From Molanna angustata (Eukaryota > Arthropoda > Insecta > Trichoptera > Molannidae), in NCBI GenBank assembly GCA_963576475.1, contig OY754972.1, forward strand, positions 33,146,556 through 33,210,555: 64,000 nucleotides of DNA. Direction: 5' to 3'. Shown piece after piece: positions 13,686-29,400 of this stretch. Within the stretch, counting starts at the first letter, position 1. Each line of letters starts with the position of its first letter. A program made the translations under genes and the position numbers. Under the pieces are notes generated by a model. That model was not told where the DNA came from. It saw only the letters and a program-made list of their open reading frames with translations, and did no database searches.

Positions 13686-16600
13686 GTATTTACAGTACGA
13701 GAATATTTCTATCGATAAGACAAATTGCAATGAATTCACGTGGCTCATGTTATGTGAGGTTCAACATACATACATACATAATGTAGACAGAATAATTTTA
13801 ACTATATTAGGTACATACATACATACCTACATGAATGGATTTCCTCAATAATTAGGTTAAGGACAAATGTACCTACATAATAGGTATGCAATTTATTATC
13901 CAATGTGTCTAATTGTGGTATTTACAGATACGAAGAATATTTCTATCGATAAGACAAATTGCAATGAATTCACGTGGCTCATGTTATGTGAGGTTCAACA
14001 TACATACATACATAATGTAGACAGAATAATTTTAACTATATTAGGTACATACATACATACCTACATGAATGGATTTCCTCAATAATTAGGTTAAGGACAA
14101 ATGTACCTACATAATAGGTATGCAATTTATTATCCAATGTGTCCTAATTGTGGTATATACAGGAGAATATTTCTATCGATAAGACAAATTGCAATGAATT
14201 CACGTGGCTCATGTTATGTGAGGTTCAACATACATACATACATAATGTAGACAGAATAATTTTAACTATATTAGGTACATACATACATACCTACATGAAT
14301 GGAGTTCCTCAATAATTAGGTTAAGGACAAATGTACCTACATAATAGGTATGCAATTTATTATCCAATGTGTCTAATTGTGGTATTTACAGTACGATAAT
14401 ATTTCTATCGATAAGACAAATTGCAATGAATTCACGTGGCTCATGTTATGTGAGGTTCAACATACATACATACATAATGTAGACAGAATAATTTTAACTA
14501 TATTAGGTACATACATACATACCTACATGAATGGAGTTCCTCAATAATTAGGTTAAGGACAAATGTACCTACATAATAGGTATGCAATTTATTATCCAAT
14601 GTGTCTAATTGTGGTATTTACAGTACGAGAATATTTCTATCGATAAGACAAATTGCAATGAATTCACGTGGCTCATGTTATGTGAGGTTCAACATACATA
14701 CATACATAATGTAGACAGAATAATTTTAACTATACTAGGTACATACATACATACCTACATGAATGGAGTTCCTCAATAATTAGGTTAAGGACAAATGTAC
14801 CTACATAATAGGTATGCAATTTATTATCCAATGTGTCTAATTGTGGTATTTACAGTACGAGAATATTTCTATCGATAAGACAAATTGCAATGAATTCACG
14901 TGGCTCATGTTATGTGAGGTTCAACATACATACATACATAATGTAGACAGAATAATTTTAACTATATTAGGTACATACATACATACCTACATGAATGGAT
15001 TTCCTCAATAATTAGGTTAAGGACAAATGTACCTACATAATAGGTAAGCAATTTATTATCCAATGTGTCTAATTGTGGTATTTACAGTACGAGAATATTT
15101 CTATCGATAAGACAAATTGCAATGAATTCACGTGGCTCATGTTATGTGAGGTTCAACATACATACATACATAATGTAGACAGAATAATTTTAACTATATT
15201 AGGTACATACATACATACCTACATGAATGGAGTTCCTCAATAATTAGGTTAAGGACAAATGTACCTACATAATAGGTATGCAATTTATTATCCAATGTGT
15301 CTAATTGTGGTATTTACAGTACGAGAATATTTCTATCGATAAGACAAATTGCAATGAATTCACGTGGCTCATGTTATGTGAGGTTCAACATACATACATA
15401 CATAATGTAGACAGAATAATTTTAACTATATTAGGTACATACATACATACCTACATGAATGGATTTCCTCAATAATTAGGTTAAGGACAAATGTACCTAC
15501 ATAATAGGTATGCAATTTATTATCCAATGTGTCTAATTGTGGTATTTACAGTACGAGAATATTTCTATCGATAAGACAAATTGCAATGAATTCACGTGGC
15601 TCATGTTATGTGAGGTTCAACATACATACATACATAATGTAGACAGAATAATTTTAACTATATTAGGTACATACATACATACCTACATGAATGGATTTCC
15701 TCAATAATTAGGTTAAGGACAAATGTACCTACATAATAGGTATGCAATTTATTATCCAATGTGTCTAATTGTGGTATTTACAGTACGAGAATATTTCTAT
15801 CGATAAGACAAATTGCAATGAATTCACGTGGCTCATGTTATGTGAGGTTCAACATACATACATACATAATGTAGACAGAATAATTTTAACTATATTAGGT
15901 ACATACATACATACCTACATGAATGGAGTTCCTCAATAATTAGGTTAAGGACAAATGTACCTACATAATAGGTATGCAATTTATTATCCAATGTGTCTAA
16001 TTGTGGTATTTACAGTACGATAATATTTCTATCGATAAGACAAATTGCAATGAATTCACGTGGCTCATGTTATGTGAGGTTCAACATACATACATACATA
16101 ATGTAGACAGAATAATTTTAACTATATTAGGTACATACATACATACCTACATGAATGGAGTTCCTCAATAATTAGGTTAAGGACAAATGTACCTACATAA
16201 TAGGTATGCAATTTATTATCCAATGTGTCTAATTGTGGTATTTACAGTACGAGAATATTTCTATCGATAAGACAAATTGCAATGAATTCACGTGGCTCAT
16301 GTTATGTGAGGTTCAACATACATACATACATAATGTAGACAGAATAATTTTAACTATACTAGGTACATACATACATACCTACATGAATGGAGTTCCTCAA
16401 TAATTAGGTTAAGGACAAATGTACCTACATAATAGGTATGCAATTTATTATCCAATGTGTCTAATTGTGGTATTTACAGTACGAGAATATTTCTATCGAT
16501 AAGACAAATTGCAATGAATTCACGTGGCTCATGTTATGTGAGGTTCAACATACATACATACATAATGTAGACAGAATAATTTTAACTATATTAGGTACAT

Positions 16601-19600
16601 ACATACATACCTACATGAATGGATTTCCTCAATAATTAGGTTAAGGACAAATGTACCTACATAATAGGTATGCAATTTATTATCCAATGTGTCTAATTGT
16701 GGTATTTACAGTACGAGAATATTTCTATCGATAAGACAAATTGCAATGAATTCACGTGGCTCATGTTATGTGAGGTTCAACATACATACATACATAATGT
16801 AGACAGAATAATTTTAACTATATTAGGTACATACATACATACCTACATGAATGGAGTTCCTCAATAATTAGGTTAAGGACAAATGTACCTACATAATAGG
16901 TATGCAATTTATTATCCAATGTGTCTAATTGTGGTATTTACAGTACGAGAATATTTCTATCGATAAGACAAATTGCAATGAATTCACGTGGCTCATGTTA
17001 TGTGAGGTTCAACATACATACATACATAATGTAGACAGAATAATTTTAACTATATTAGGTACATACATACATACCTACATGAATGGATTTCCTCAATAAT
17101 TAGGTTAAGGACAAATGTACCTACATAATAGGTATGCAATTTATTATCCAATGTGTCTAATTGTGGTATTTACAGCACGAGAATATTTCTATCGATAAGA
17201 CAAATTGCAATGAATTCACGTGGCTCATGTTATGTGAGGTTCAACATACATACATACATAATGTAGACAGAATAATTTTAACTATATTAGGTACATACAT
17301 ACATACCTACATGAATGGATTTCCTCAATAATTAGGTTAAGGACAAATGTACCTACATAATAGGTATGCAATTTATTATCCAATGTGTCTAATTGTGGTA
17401 TTTACAGTACGAGAATATTTCTATCGATAAGACAAATTGCAATGAATTCACGTGGCTCATGTTATGTGAGGTTCAACATACATACATACATAATGTAGAC
17501 AGAATAATTTTAACTATATTAGGTACATACATACATACCTACATGAATGGATTTCCTCAATAATTAGGTTAAGGACAAATGTACCTACATAATAGGTATG
17601 CAATTTATTATCCAATGTGTCTAATTGTGGTATTTACAGTACGAGAATATTTCTATCGATAAGACAAATTGCAATGAATTCACGTGGCTCATGTTATGTG
17701 AGGTTCAACATACATACATACATAATGTAGACAGAATAATTTTAACTATATTAGGTACATACATACATACCTACATGAATGGAGTTCCTCAATAATTAGG
17801 TTAAGGACAAATGTACCTACATAATAGGTATGCAATTTATTATCCAATGTGTCTAATTGTGGTATTTACAGTACGATAATATTTCTATCGATAAGACAAA
17901 TTGCAATGAATTCACGTGGCTCATGTTATGTGAGGTTCAACATACATACATACATAATGTAGACAGAATAATTTTAACTATATTAGGTACATACATACAT
18001 ACCTACATGAATGGAGTTCCTCAATAATTAGGTTAAGGACAAATGTACCTACATAATAGGTATGCAATTTATTATCCAATGTGTCTAATTGTGGTATTTA
18101 CAGTACGAGAATATTTCTATCGATAAGACAAATTGCAATGAATTCACGTGGCTCATGTTATGTGAGGTTCAACATACATACATACATAATGTAGACAGAA
18201 TAATTTTAACTATACTAGGTACATACATACATACCTACATGAATGGAGTTCCTCAATAATTAGGTTAAGGACAAATGTACCTACATAATAGGTATGCAAT
18301 TTATTATCCAATGTGTCTAATTGTGGTATTTACAGTACGAGAATATTTCTATCGATAAGACAAATTGCAATGAATTCACGTGGCTCATGTTATGTGAGGT
18401 TCAACATACATACATACATAATGTAGACAGAATAATTTTAACTATATTAGGTACATACATACATACCTACATGAATGGATTTCCTCAATAATTAGGTTAA
18501 GGACAAATGTACCTACATAATAGGTATGCAATTTATTATCCAATGTGTCTAATTGTGGTATTTACAGTACGAGAATATTTCTATCGATAAGACAAATTGC
18601 AATGAATTCACGTGGCTCATGTTATGTGAGGTTCAACATACATACATACATAATGTAGACAGAATAATTTTAACTATATTAGGTACATACATACATACCT
18701 ACATGAATGGAGTTCCTCAATAATTAGGTTAAGGACAAATGTACCTACATAATAGGTATGCAATTTATTATCCAATGTGTCTAATTGTGGTATTTACAGT
18801 ACGAGAATATTTCTATCGATAAGACAAATTGCAATGAATTCACGTGGCTCATGTTATGTGAGGTTCAACATACATACATACATAATGTAGACAGAATAAT
18901 TTTAACTATATTAGGTACATACATACATACCTACATGAATGGATTTCCTCAATAATTAGGTTAAGGACAAATGTACCTACATAATAGGTATGCAATTTAT
19001 TATCCAATGTGTCTAATTGTGGTATTTACAGTACGAGAATATTTCTATCGATAAGACAAATTGCAATGAATTCACGTGGCTCATGTTATGTGAGGTTCAA
19101 CATACATACATACATAATGTAGACAGAATAATTTTAACTATATTAGGTACATACATACATACCTACATGAATGGATTTCCTCAATAATTAGGTTAAGGAC
19201 AAATGTACCTACATAATAGGTATGCAATTTATTATCCAATGTGTCTAATTGTGGTATTTACAGTACGAGAATATTTCTATCGATAAGACAAATTGCAATG
19301 AATTCACGTGGCTCATGTTATGTGAGGTTCAACATACATACATACATAATGTAGACAGAATAATTTTAACTATATTAGGTACATACATACATACCTACAT
19401 GAATGGAGTTCCTCAATAATTAGGTTAAGGACAAATGTACCTACATAATAGGTATGCAATTTATTATCCAATGTGTCTAATTGTGGTATTTACAGTACGA
19501 GAATATTTCTATCGATAAGACAAATTGCAATGAATTCACGTGGCTCATGTTATGTGAGGTTCAACATACATACATACATAATGTAGACAGAATAATTTTA

Positions 19601-20575
19601 ACTATATTAGGTACATACATACATACCTACATGAATGGATTTCCTCAATAATTAGGTTAAGGACAAATGTACCTACATAATAGGTATGCAATTTATTATC
19701 CAATGTGTCTAATTGTGGTATTTACAGTACGAGAATATTTCTATCGATAAGACAAATTGCAATGAATTCACGTGGCTCATGTTATGTGAGGTTCAACATA
19801 CATACATACATAATGTAGACAGAATAATTTTAACTATATTAGGTACATACATACATACCTACATGAATGGAGTTCCTCAATAATTAGGTTAAGGACAAAT
19901 GTACCTACATAATAGGTATGCAATTTATTATCCAATGTGTCTAATTGTGGTATTTACAGTACGATAATATTTCTATCGATAAGACAAATTGCAATGAATT
20001 CACGTGGCTCATGTTATGTGAGGTTCAACATACATACATACATAATGTAGACAGAATAATTTTAACTATATTAGGTACATACATACATACCTACATGAAT
20101 GGATTTCCTCAATAATTAGGTTAAGGACAAATGTACCTACATAATAGGTATGCAATTTATTATCCAATGTGTCTAATTGTGGTATTTACAGTACGAGAAT
20201 ATTTCTATCGATAAGACAAATTGCAATGAATTCACGTGGCTCATGTTATGTGAGGTTCAACATACATACATACATAATGTAGACAGAATAATTTTAACTA
20301 TATTAGGTACATACATACATACCTACATGAATGGAGTTCCTCAATAATTAGGTTAAGGACAAATGTACCTACATAATAGGTATGCAATTTATTATCCAAT
20401 GTGTCTAATTGTGGTATTTACAGTACGAGAATATTTCTATCGATAAGACAAATTGCAATGAATTCACGTGGCTCATGTTATGTGAGGTTCAACATACATA
20501 CATACATAATGTAGACAGAATAATTTTAACTATACTAGGTACATACATACATACCTACATGAATGGAGTTCATCA
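13686..20575 (+). repeat. Higher-order satellite block, left copy
   Basis: The marker ACGATAAT ends its ACGA at 14396, 16020, 17876 and 19964, i.e. at 7-, 8- and 9-monomer spacing. After each of the first three markers the monomer types repeat in the same order, with one or two extra monomers in the longer versions. Private variants GGTAAGCA (15043), CAGCACGAG (17173) and GTTCATCAA (20571) all recur 9,758 bases downstream. The block is about 29.7 monomers. Confidence 0.85.
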
Positions 20576-23243
20576 ATAATTAGGTTAAGGACAAATGTAC
20601 CTACATAATAGGTATGCAATTTATTATCCAATGTGTCTAATTGTGGTATTTACAGTACGAGAATATTTCTATCGATAAGACAAATTGCAATGAATTCACG
20701 TGGCTCATGTTATGTGAGGTTCAACATACATACATACATAATGTAGACAGAATAATTTTAACTATACTAGGTACATACATACATACCTACATGAATGGAG
20801 TTCCTCAATAATTAGGTTAAGGACAAATGTACCTACATAATAGGTATGCAATTTATTATCCAATGTGTCTAATTGTGGTATTTACAGTACGAGAATATTT
20901 CTATCGATAAGACAAATTGCAATGAATTCACGTGGCTCATGTTATGTGAGGTTCAACATACATACATACATAATGTAGACAGAATAATTTTAACTATACT
21001 AGGTACATACATACATACCTACATGAATGGAGTTCCTCAATAATTAGGTTAAGGACAAATGTACCTACATAATAGGTATGCAATTTATTATCCAATGTGT
21101 CTAATTGTGGTATTTACAGTACGAGAATATTTCTATCGATAAGACAAATTGCAATGAATTCACGTGGCTCATGTTATGTGAGGTTCAACATACATACATA
21201 CATAATGTAGACAGAATAATTTTAACTATACTAGGTACATACATACATACCTACATGAATGGAGTTCCTCAATAATTAGGTTAAGGACAAATGTACCTAC
21301 ATAATAGGTATGCAATTTATTATCCAATGTGTCTAATTGTGGTATTTACAGTACGAGAATATTTCTATCGATAAGACAAATTGCAATGAATTCACGTGGC
21401 TCATGTTATGTGAGGTTCAACATACATACATACATAATGTAGACAGAATAATTTTAACTATACTAGGTACATACATACATACCTACATGAATGGAGTTCC
21501 TCAATAATTAGGTTAAGGACAAATGTACCTACATAATAGGTATGCAATTTATTATCCAATGTGTCTAATTGTGGTATTTACAGTACGAGAATATTTCTAT
21601 CGATAAGACAAATTGCAATGAATTCACGTGGCTCATGTTATGTGAGGTTCAACATACATACATACATAATGTAGACAGAATAATTTTAACTATACTAGGT
21701 ACATACATACATACCTACATGAATGGAGTTCCTCAATAATTAGGTTAAGGACAAATGTACCTACATAATAGGTATGCAATTTATTATCCAATGTGTCTAA
21801 TTGTGGTATTTACAGTACGAGAATATTTCTATCGATAAGACAAATTGCAATGAATTCACGTGGCTCATGTTATGTGAGGTTCAACATACATACATACATA
21901 ATGTAGACAGAATAATTTTAACTATACTAGGTACATACATACATACCTACATGAATGGAGTTCCTCAATAATTAGGTTAAGGACAAATGTACCTACATAA
22001 TAGGTATGCAATTTATTATCCAATGTGTCTAATTGTGGTATTTACAGTACGAGAATATTTCTATCGATAAGACAAATTGCAATGAATTCACGTGGCTCAT
22101 GTTATGTGAGGTTCAACATACATACATACATAATGTAGACAGAATAATTTTAACTATACTAGGTACATACATACATACCTACATGAATGGAGTTCCTCAA
22201 TAATTAGGTTAAGGACAAATGTACCTACATAATAGGTATGCAATTTATTATCCAATGTGTCTAATTGTGGTATTTACAGTACGAGAATATTTCTATCGAT
22301 AAGACAAATTGCAATGAATTCACGTGGCTCATGTTATGTGAGGTTCAACATACATACATACATAATGTAGACAGAATAATTTTAACTATACTAGGTACAT
22401 ACATACATACCTACATGAATGGAGTCCTCAATAATTAGGTTAAGGACAAATGTACCTACATAATAGGTATGCAATTTATTATCCAATGTGTCTAATTGTG
22501 GTATTTACAGTACGAGAATATTTCTATCGATAAGACAAATTGCAATGAATTCACGTGGCTCATGTTATGTGAGGTTCAACATACATACATACATAATGTA
22601 GACAGAATAATTTTAACTATAATAGGTACATACATACATACCTACATGAATGGAGTTCCTCAATAATTAGGTTAAGGACAAATGTACCTACATAATAGGT
22701 ATGCAATTTATTATCCAATGTGTCTAATTGTGGTATTTACAGTACGAGAATATTTCTATCGATAAGACAAATTGCAATGAATTCACGTGGCTCATGTTAT
22801 GTGAGGTTCAACATACATACATACATAATGTAGACAGAATAATTTTAACTATACTAGGTACATACATACATACCTACATGAATGGAGTTCCTCAATAATT
22901 AGGTTAAGGACAAATGTACCTACATAATAGGTATGCAATTTATTATCCAATGTGTCTAATTGTGGTATTTACAGTACGAGAATATTTCTATCGATAAGAC
23001 AAATTGCAATGAATACAACGTGGCTCATGTTATGTGAGGTTCAACATACATACATACATAATGTAGACAGAATAATTTTAACTATACTAGGTACATACAT
23101 ACATACCTACATGAATGGAGTTCCTCAATAATTAGGTTAAGGACAAATGTACCTACATAATAGGTATGCAATTTATTATCCAATGTGTCTAATTGTGGTA
23201 TTTACAGTACGAGAATATTTCTATCGATAAGACAAATTGCAAT

Positions 23244-23443
23244 NNNNNNNNNNNNNNNNNNNNNNNNNNNNNNNNNNNNNNNNNNNNNNNNNNNNNNNNN
23301 NNNNNNNNNNNNNNNNNNNNNNNNNNNNNNNNNNNNNNNNNNNNNNNNNNNNNNNNNNNNNNNNNNNNNNNNNNNNNNNNNNNNNNNNNNNNNNNNNNNN
23401 NNNNNNNNNNNNNNNNNNNNNNNNNNNNNNNNNNNNNNNNNNN
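23244..23443. other. Assembly gap of 200 N inside the satellite
   Basis: Sequence stops after AATTGCAAT and resumes at GTATTTACAG. Those positions within one monomer require 186 bases plus a whole number of 232-base units. The gap shows 200, so its length is a placeholder and the true array length is unknown. Confidence 0.97.
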
Positions 23444-26400
23444 GTATTTACAGTACGAGAATATTTCTATCGATAAGACAAATTGCAATGAATTCACGTG
23501 GCTCATGTTATGTGAGGTTCAACATACATACATACATAATGTAGACAGAATAATTTTAACTATATTAGGTACATACATACATACCTACATGAATGGATTT
23601 CCTCAATAATTAGGTTAAGGACAAATGTACCTACATAATAGGTATGCAATTTATTATCCAATGTGTCTAATTGTGGTATTTACAGTACGAGAATATTTCT
23701 ATCGATAAGACAAATTGCAATGAATTCACGTGGCTCATGTTATGTGAGGTTCAACATACATACATACATAATGTAGACAGAATAATTTTAACTATATTAG
23801 GTACATACATACATACCTACATGAATGGATTTCCTCAATAATTAGGTTAAGGACAAATGTACCTACATAATAGGTATGCAATTTATTATCCAATGTGTCT
23901 AATTGTGGTATTTACAGTACGAGAATATTTCTATCGATAAGACAAATTGCAATGAATTCACGTGGCTCATGTTATGTGAGGTTCAACATACATACATACA
24001 TAATGTAGACAGAATAATTTTAACTATATTAGGTACATACATACATACCTACATGAATGGAGTTCCTCAATAATTAGGTTAAGGACAAATGTACCTACAT
24101 AATAGGTATGCAATTTATTATCCAATGTGTCTAATTGTGGTATTTACAGTACGATAATATTTCTATCGATAAGACAAATTGCAATGAATTCACGTGGCTC
24201 ATGTTATGTGAGGTTCAACATACATACATACATAATGTAGACAGAATAATTTTAACTATATTAGGTACATACATACATACCTACATGAATGGAGTTCCTC
24301 AATAATTAGGTTAAGGACAAATGTACCTACATAATAGGTATGCAATTTATTATCCAATGTGTCTAATTGTGGTATTTACAGTACGAGAATATTTCTATCG
24401 ATAAGACAAATTGCAATGAATTCACGTGGCTCATGTTATGTGAGGTTCAACATACATACATACATAATGTAGACAGAATAATTTTAACTATACTAGGTAC
24501 ATACATACATACCTACATGAATGGAGTTCCTCAATAATTAGGTTAAGGACAAATGTACCTACATAATAGGTATGCAATTTATTATCCAATGTGTCTAATT
24601 GTGGTATTTACAGTACGAGAATATTTCTATCGATAAGACAAATTGCAATGAATTCACGTGGCTCATGTTATGTGAGGTTCAACATACATACATACATAAT
24701 GTAGACAGAATAATTTTAACTATATTAGGTACATACATACATACCTACATGAATGGATTTCCTCAATAATTAGGTTAAGGACAAATGTACCTACATAATA
24801 GGTAAGCAATTTATTATCCAATGTGTCTAATTGTGGTATTTACAGTACGAGAATATTTCTATCGATAAGACAAATTGCAATGAATTCACGTGGCTCATGT
24901 TATGTGAGGTTCAACATACATACATACATAATGTAGACAGAATAATTTTAACTATATTAGGTACATACATACATACCTACATGAATGGAGTTCCTCAATA
25001 ATTAGGTTAAGGACAAATGTACCTACATAATAGGTATGCAATTTATTATCCAATGTGTCTAATTGTGGTATTTACAGTACGAGAATATTTCTATCGATAA
25101 GACAAATTGCAATGAATTCACGTGGCTCATGTTATGTGAGGTTCAACATACATACATACATAATGTAGACAGAATAATTTTAACTATATTAGGTACATAC
25201 ATACATACCTACATGAATGGATTTCCTCAATAATTAGGTTAAGGACAAATGTACCTACATAATAGGTATGCAATTTATTATCCAATGTGTCTAATTGTGG
25301 TATTTACAGTACGAGAATATTTCTATCGATAAGACAAATTGCAATGAATTCACGTGGCTCATGTTATGTGAGGTTCAACATACATACATACATAATGTAG
25401 ACAGAATAATTTTAACTATATTAGGTACATACATACATACCTACATGAATGGATTTCCTCAATAATTAGGTTAAGGACAAATGTACCTACATAATAGGTA
25501 TGCAATTTATTATCCAATGTGTCTAATTGTGGTATTTACAGTACGAGAATATTTCTATCGATAAGACAAATTGCAATGAATTCACGTGGCTCATGTTATG
25601 TGAGGTTCAACATACATACATACATAATGTAGACAGAATAATTTTAACTATATTAGGTACATACATACATACCTACATGAATGGAGTTCCTCAATAATTA
25701 GGTTAAGGACAAATGTACCTACATAATAGGTATGCAATTTATTATCCAATGTGTCTAATTGTGGTATTTACAGTACGATAATATTTCTATCGATAAGACA
25801 AATTGCAATGAATTCACGTGGCTCATGTTATGTGAGGTTCAACATACATACATACATAATGTAGACAGAATAATTTTAACTATATTAGGTACATACATAC
25901 ATACCTACATGAATGGAGTTCCTCAATAATTAGGTTAAGGACAAATGTACCTACATAATAGGTATGCAATTTATTATCCAATGTGTCTAATTGTGGTATT
26001 TACAGTACGAGAATATTTCTATCGATAAGACAAATTGCAATGAATTCACGTGGCTCATGTTATGTGAGGTTCAACATACATACATACATAATGTAGACAG
26101 AATAATTTTAACTATACTAGGTACATACATACATACCTACATGAATGGAGTTCCTCAATAATTAGGTTAAGGACAAATGTACCTACATAATAGGTATGCA
26201 ATTTATTATCCAATGTGTCTAATTGTGGTATTTACAGTACGAGAATATTTCTATCGATAAGACAAATTGCAATGAATTCACGTGGCTCATGTTATGTGAG
26301 GTTCAACATACATACATACATAATGTAGACAGAATAATTTTAACTATATTAGGTACATACATACATACCTACATGAATGGATTTCCTCAATAATTAGGTT

Positions 26401-29400
26401 AAGGACAAATGTACCTACATAATAGGTATGCAATTTATTATCCAATGTGTCTAATTGTGGTATTTACAGTACGAGAATATTTCTATCGATAAGACAAATT
26501 GCAATGAATTCACGTGGCTCATGTTATGTGAGGTTCAACATACATACATACATAATGTAGACAGAATAATTTTAACTATATTAGGTACATACATACATAC
26601 CTACATGAATGGAGTTCCTCAATAATTAGGTTAAGGACAAATGTACCTACATAATAGGTATGCAATTTATTATCCAATGTGTCTAATTGTGGTATTTACA
26701 GTACGAGAATATTTCTATCGATAAGACAAATTGCAATGAATTCACGTGGCTCATGTTATGTGAGGTTCAACATACATACATACATAATGTAGACAGAATA
26801 ATTTTAACTATATTAGGTACATACATACATACCTACATGAATGGATTTCCTCAATAATTAGGTTAAGGACAAATGTACCTACATAATAGGTATGCAATTT
26901 ATTATCCAATGTGTCTAATTGTGGTATTTACAGCACGAGAATATTTCTATCGATAAGACAAATTGCAATGAATTCACGTGGCTCATGTTATGTGAGGTTC
27001 AACATACATACATACATAATGTAGACAGAATAATTTTAACTATATTAGGTACATACATACATACCTACATGAATGGATTTCCTCAATAATTAGGTTAAGG
27101 ACAAATGTACCTACATAATAGGTATGCAATTTATTATCCAATGTGTCTAATTGTGGTATTTACAGTACGAGAATATTTCTATCGATAAGACAAATTGCAA
27201 TGAATTCACGTGGCTCATGTTATGTGAGGTTCAACATACATACATACATAATGTAGACAGAATAATTTTAACTATATTAGGTACATACATACATACCTAC
27301 ATGAATGGATTTCCTCAATAATTAGGTTAAGGACAAATGTACCTACATAATAGGTATGCAATTTATTATCCAATGTGTCTAATTGTGGTATTTACAGTAC
27401 GAGAATATTTCTATCGATAAGACAAATTGCAATGAATTCACGTGGCTCATGTTATGTGAGGTTCAACATACATACATACATAATGTAGACAGAATAATTT
27501 TAACTATATTAGGTACATACATACATACCTACATGAATGGAGTTCCTCAATAATTAGGTTAAGGACAAATGTACCTACATAATAGGTATGCAATTTATTA
27601 TCCAATGTGTCTAATTGTGGTATTTACAGTACGATAATATTTCTATCGATAAGACAAATTGCAATGAATTCACGTGGCTCATGTTATGTGAGGTTCAACA
27701 TACATACATACATAATGTAGACAGAATAATTTTAACTATATTAGGTACATACATACATACCTACATGAATGGAGTTCCTCAATAATTAGGTTAAGGACAA
27801 ATGTACCTACATAATAGGTATGCAATTTATTATCCAATGTGTCTAATTGTGGTATTTACAGTACGAGAATATTTCTATCGATAAGACAAATTGCAATGAA
27901 TTCACGTGGCTCATGTTATGTGAGGTTCAACATACATACATACATAATGTAGACAGAATAATTTTAACTATACTAGGTACATACATACATACCTACATGA
28001 ATGGAGTTCCTCAATAATTAGGTTAAGGACAAATGTACCTACATAATAGGTATGCAATTTATTATCCAATGTGTCTAATTGTGGTATTTACAGTACGAGA
28101 ATATTTCTATCGATAAGACAAATTGCAATGAATTCACGTGGCTCATGTTATGTGAGGTTCAACATACATACATACATAATGTAGACAGAATAATTTTAAC
28201 TATATTAGGTACATACATACATACCTACATGAATGGATTTCCTCAATAATTAGGTTAAGGACAAATGTACCTACATAATAGGTATGCAATTTATTATCCA
28301 ATGTGTCTAATTGTGGTATTTACAGTACGAGAATATTTCTATCGATAAGACAAATTGCAATGAATTCACGTGGCTCATGTTATGTGAGGTTCAACATACA
28401 TACATACATAATGTAGACAGAATAATTTTAACTATATTAGGTACATACATACATACCTACATGAATGGAGTTCCTCAATAATTAGGTTAAGGACAAATGT
28501 ACCTACATAATAGGTATGCAATTTATTATCCAATGTGTCTAATTGTGGTATTTACAGTACGAGAATATTTCTATCGATAAGACAAATTGCAATGAATTCA
28601 CGTGGCTCATGTTATGTGAGGTTCAACATACATACATACATAATGTAGACAGAATAATTTTAACTATATTAGGTACATACATACATACCTACATGAATGG
28701 ATTTCCTCAATAATTAGGTTAAGGACAAATGTACCTACATAATAGGTATGCAATTTATTATCCAATGTGTCTAATTGTGGTATTTACAGTACGAGAATAT
28801 TTCTATCGATAAGACAAATTGCAATGAATTCACGTGGCTCATGTTATGTGAGGTTCAACATACATACATACATAATGTAGACAGAATAATTTTAACTATA
28901 TTAGGTACATACATACATACCTACATGAATGGATTTCCTCAATAATTAGGTTAAGGACAAATGTACCTACATAATAGGTATGCAATTTATTATCCAATGT
29001 GTCTAATTGTGGTATTTACAGTACGAGAATATTTCTATCGATAAGACAAATTGCAATGAATTCACGTGGCTCATGTTATGTGAGGTTCAACATACATACA
29101 TACATAATGTAGACAGAATAATTTTAACTATATTAGGTACATACATACATACCTACATGAATGGAGTTCCTCAATAATTAGGTTAAGGACAAATGTACCT
29201 ACATAATAGGTATGCAATTTATTATCCAATGTGTCTAATTGTGGTATTTACAGTACGAGAATATTTCTATCGATAAGACAAATTGCAATGAATTCACGTG
29301 GCTCATGTTATGTGAGGTTCAACATACATACATACATAATGTAGACAGAATAATTTTAACTATATTAGGTACATACATACATACCTACATGAATGGATTT

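Noticed and set aside
6679..23609. ORFs of 60-140 codons starting MYLHNRYAIYYPM or MWYLQYENIS
   Set aside because: They are one frame of the 232-bp satellite, opened by small indels; some run through N. No protein evidence.
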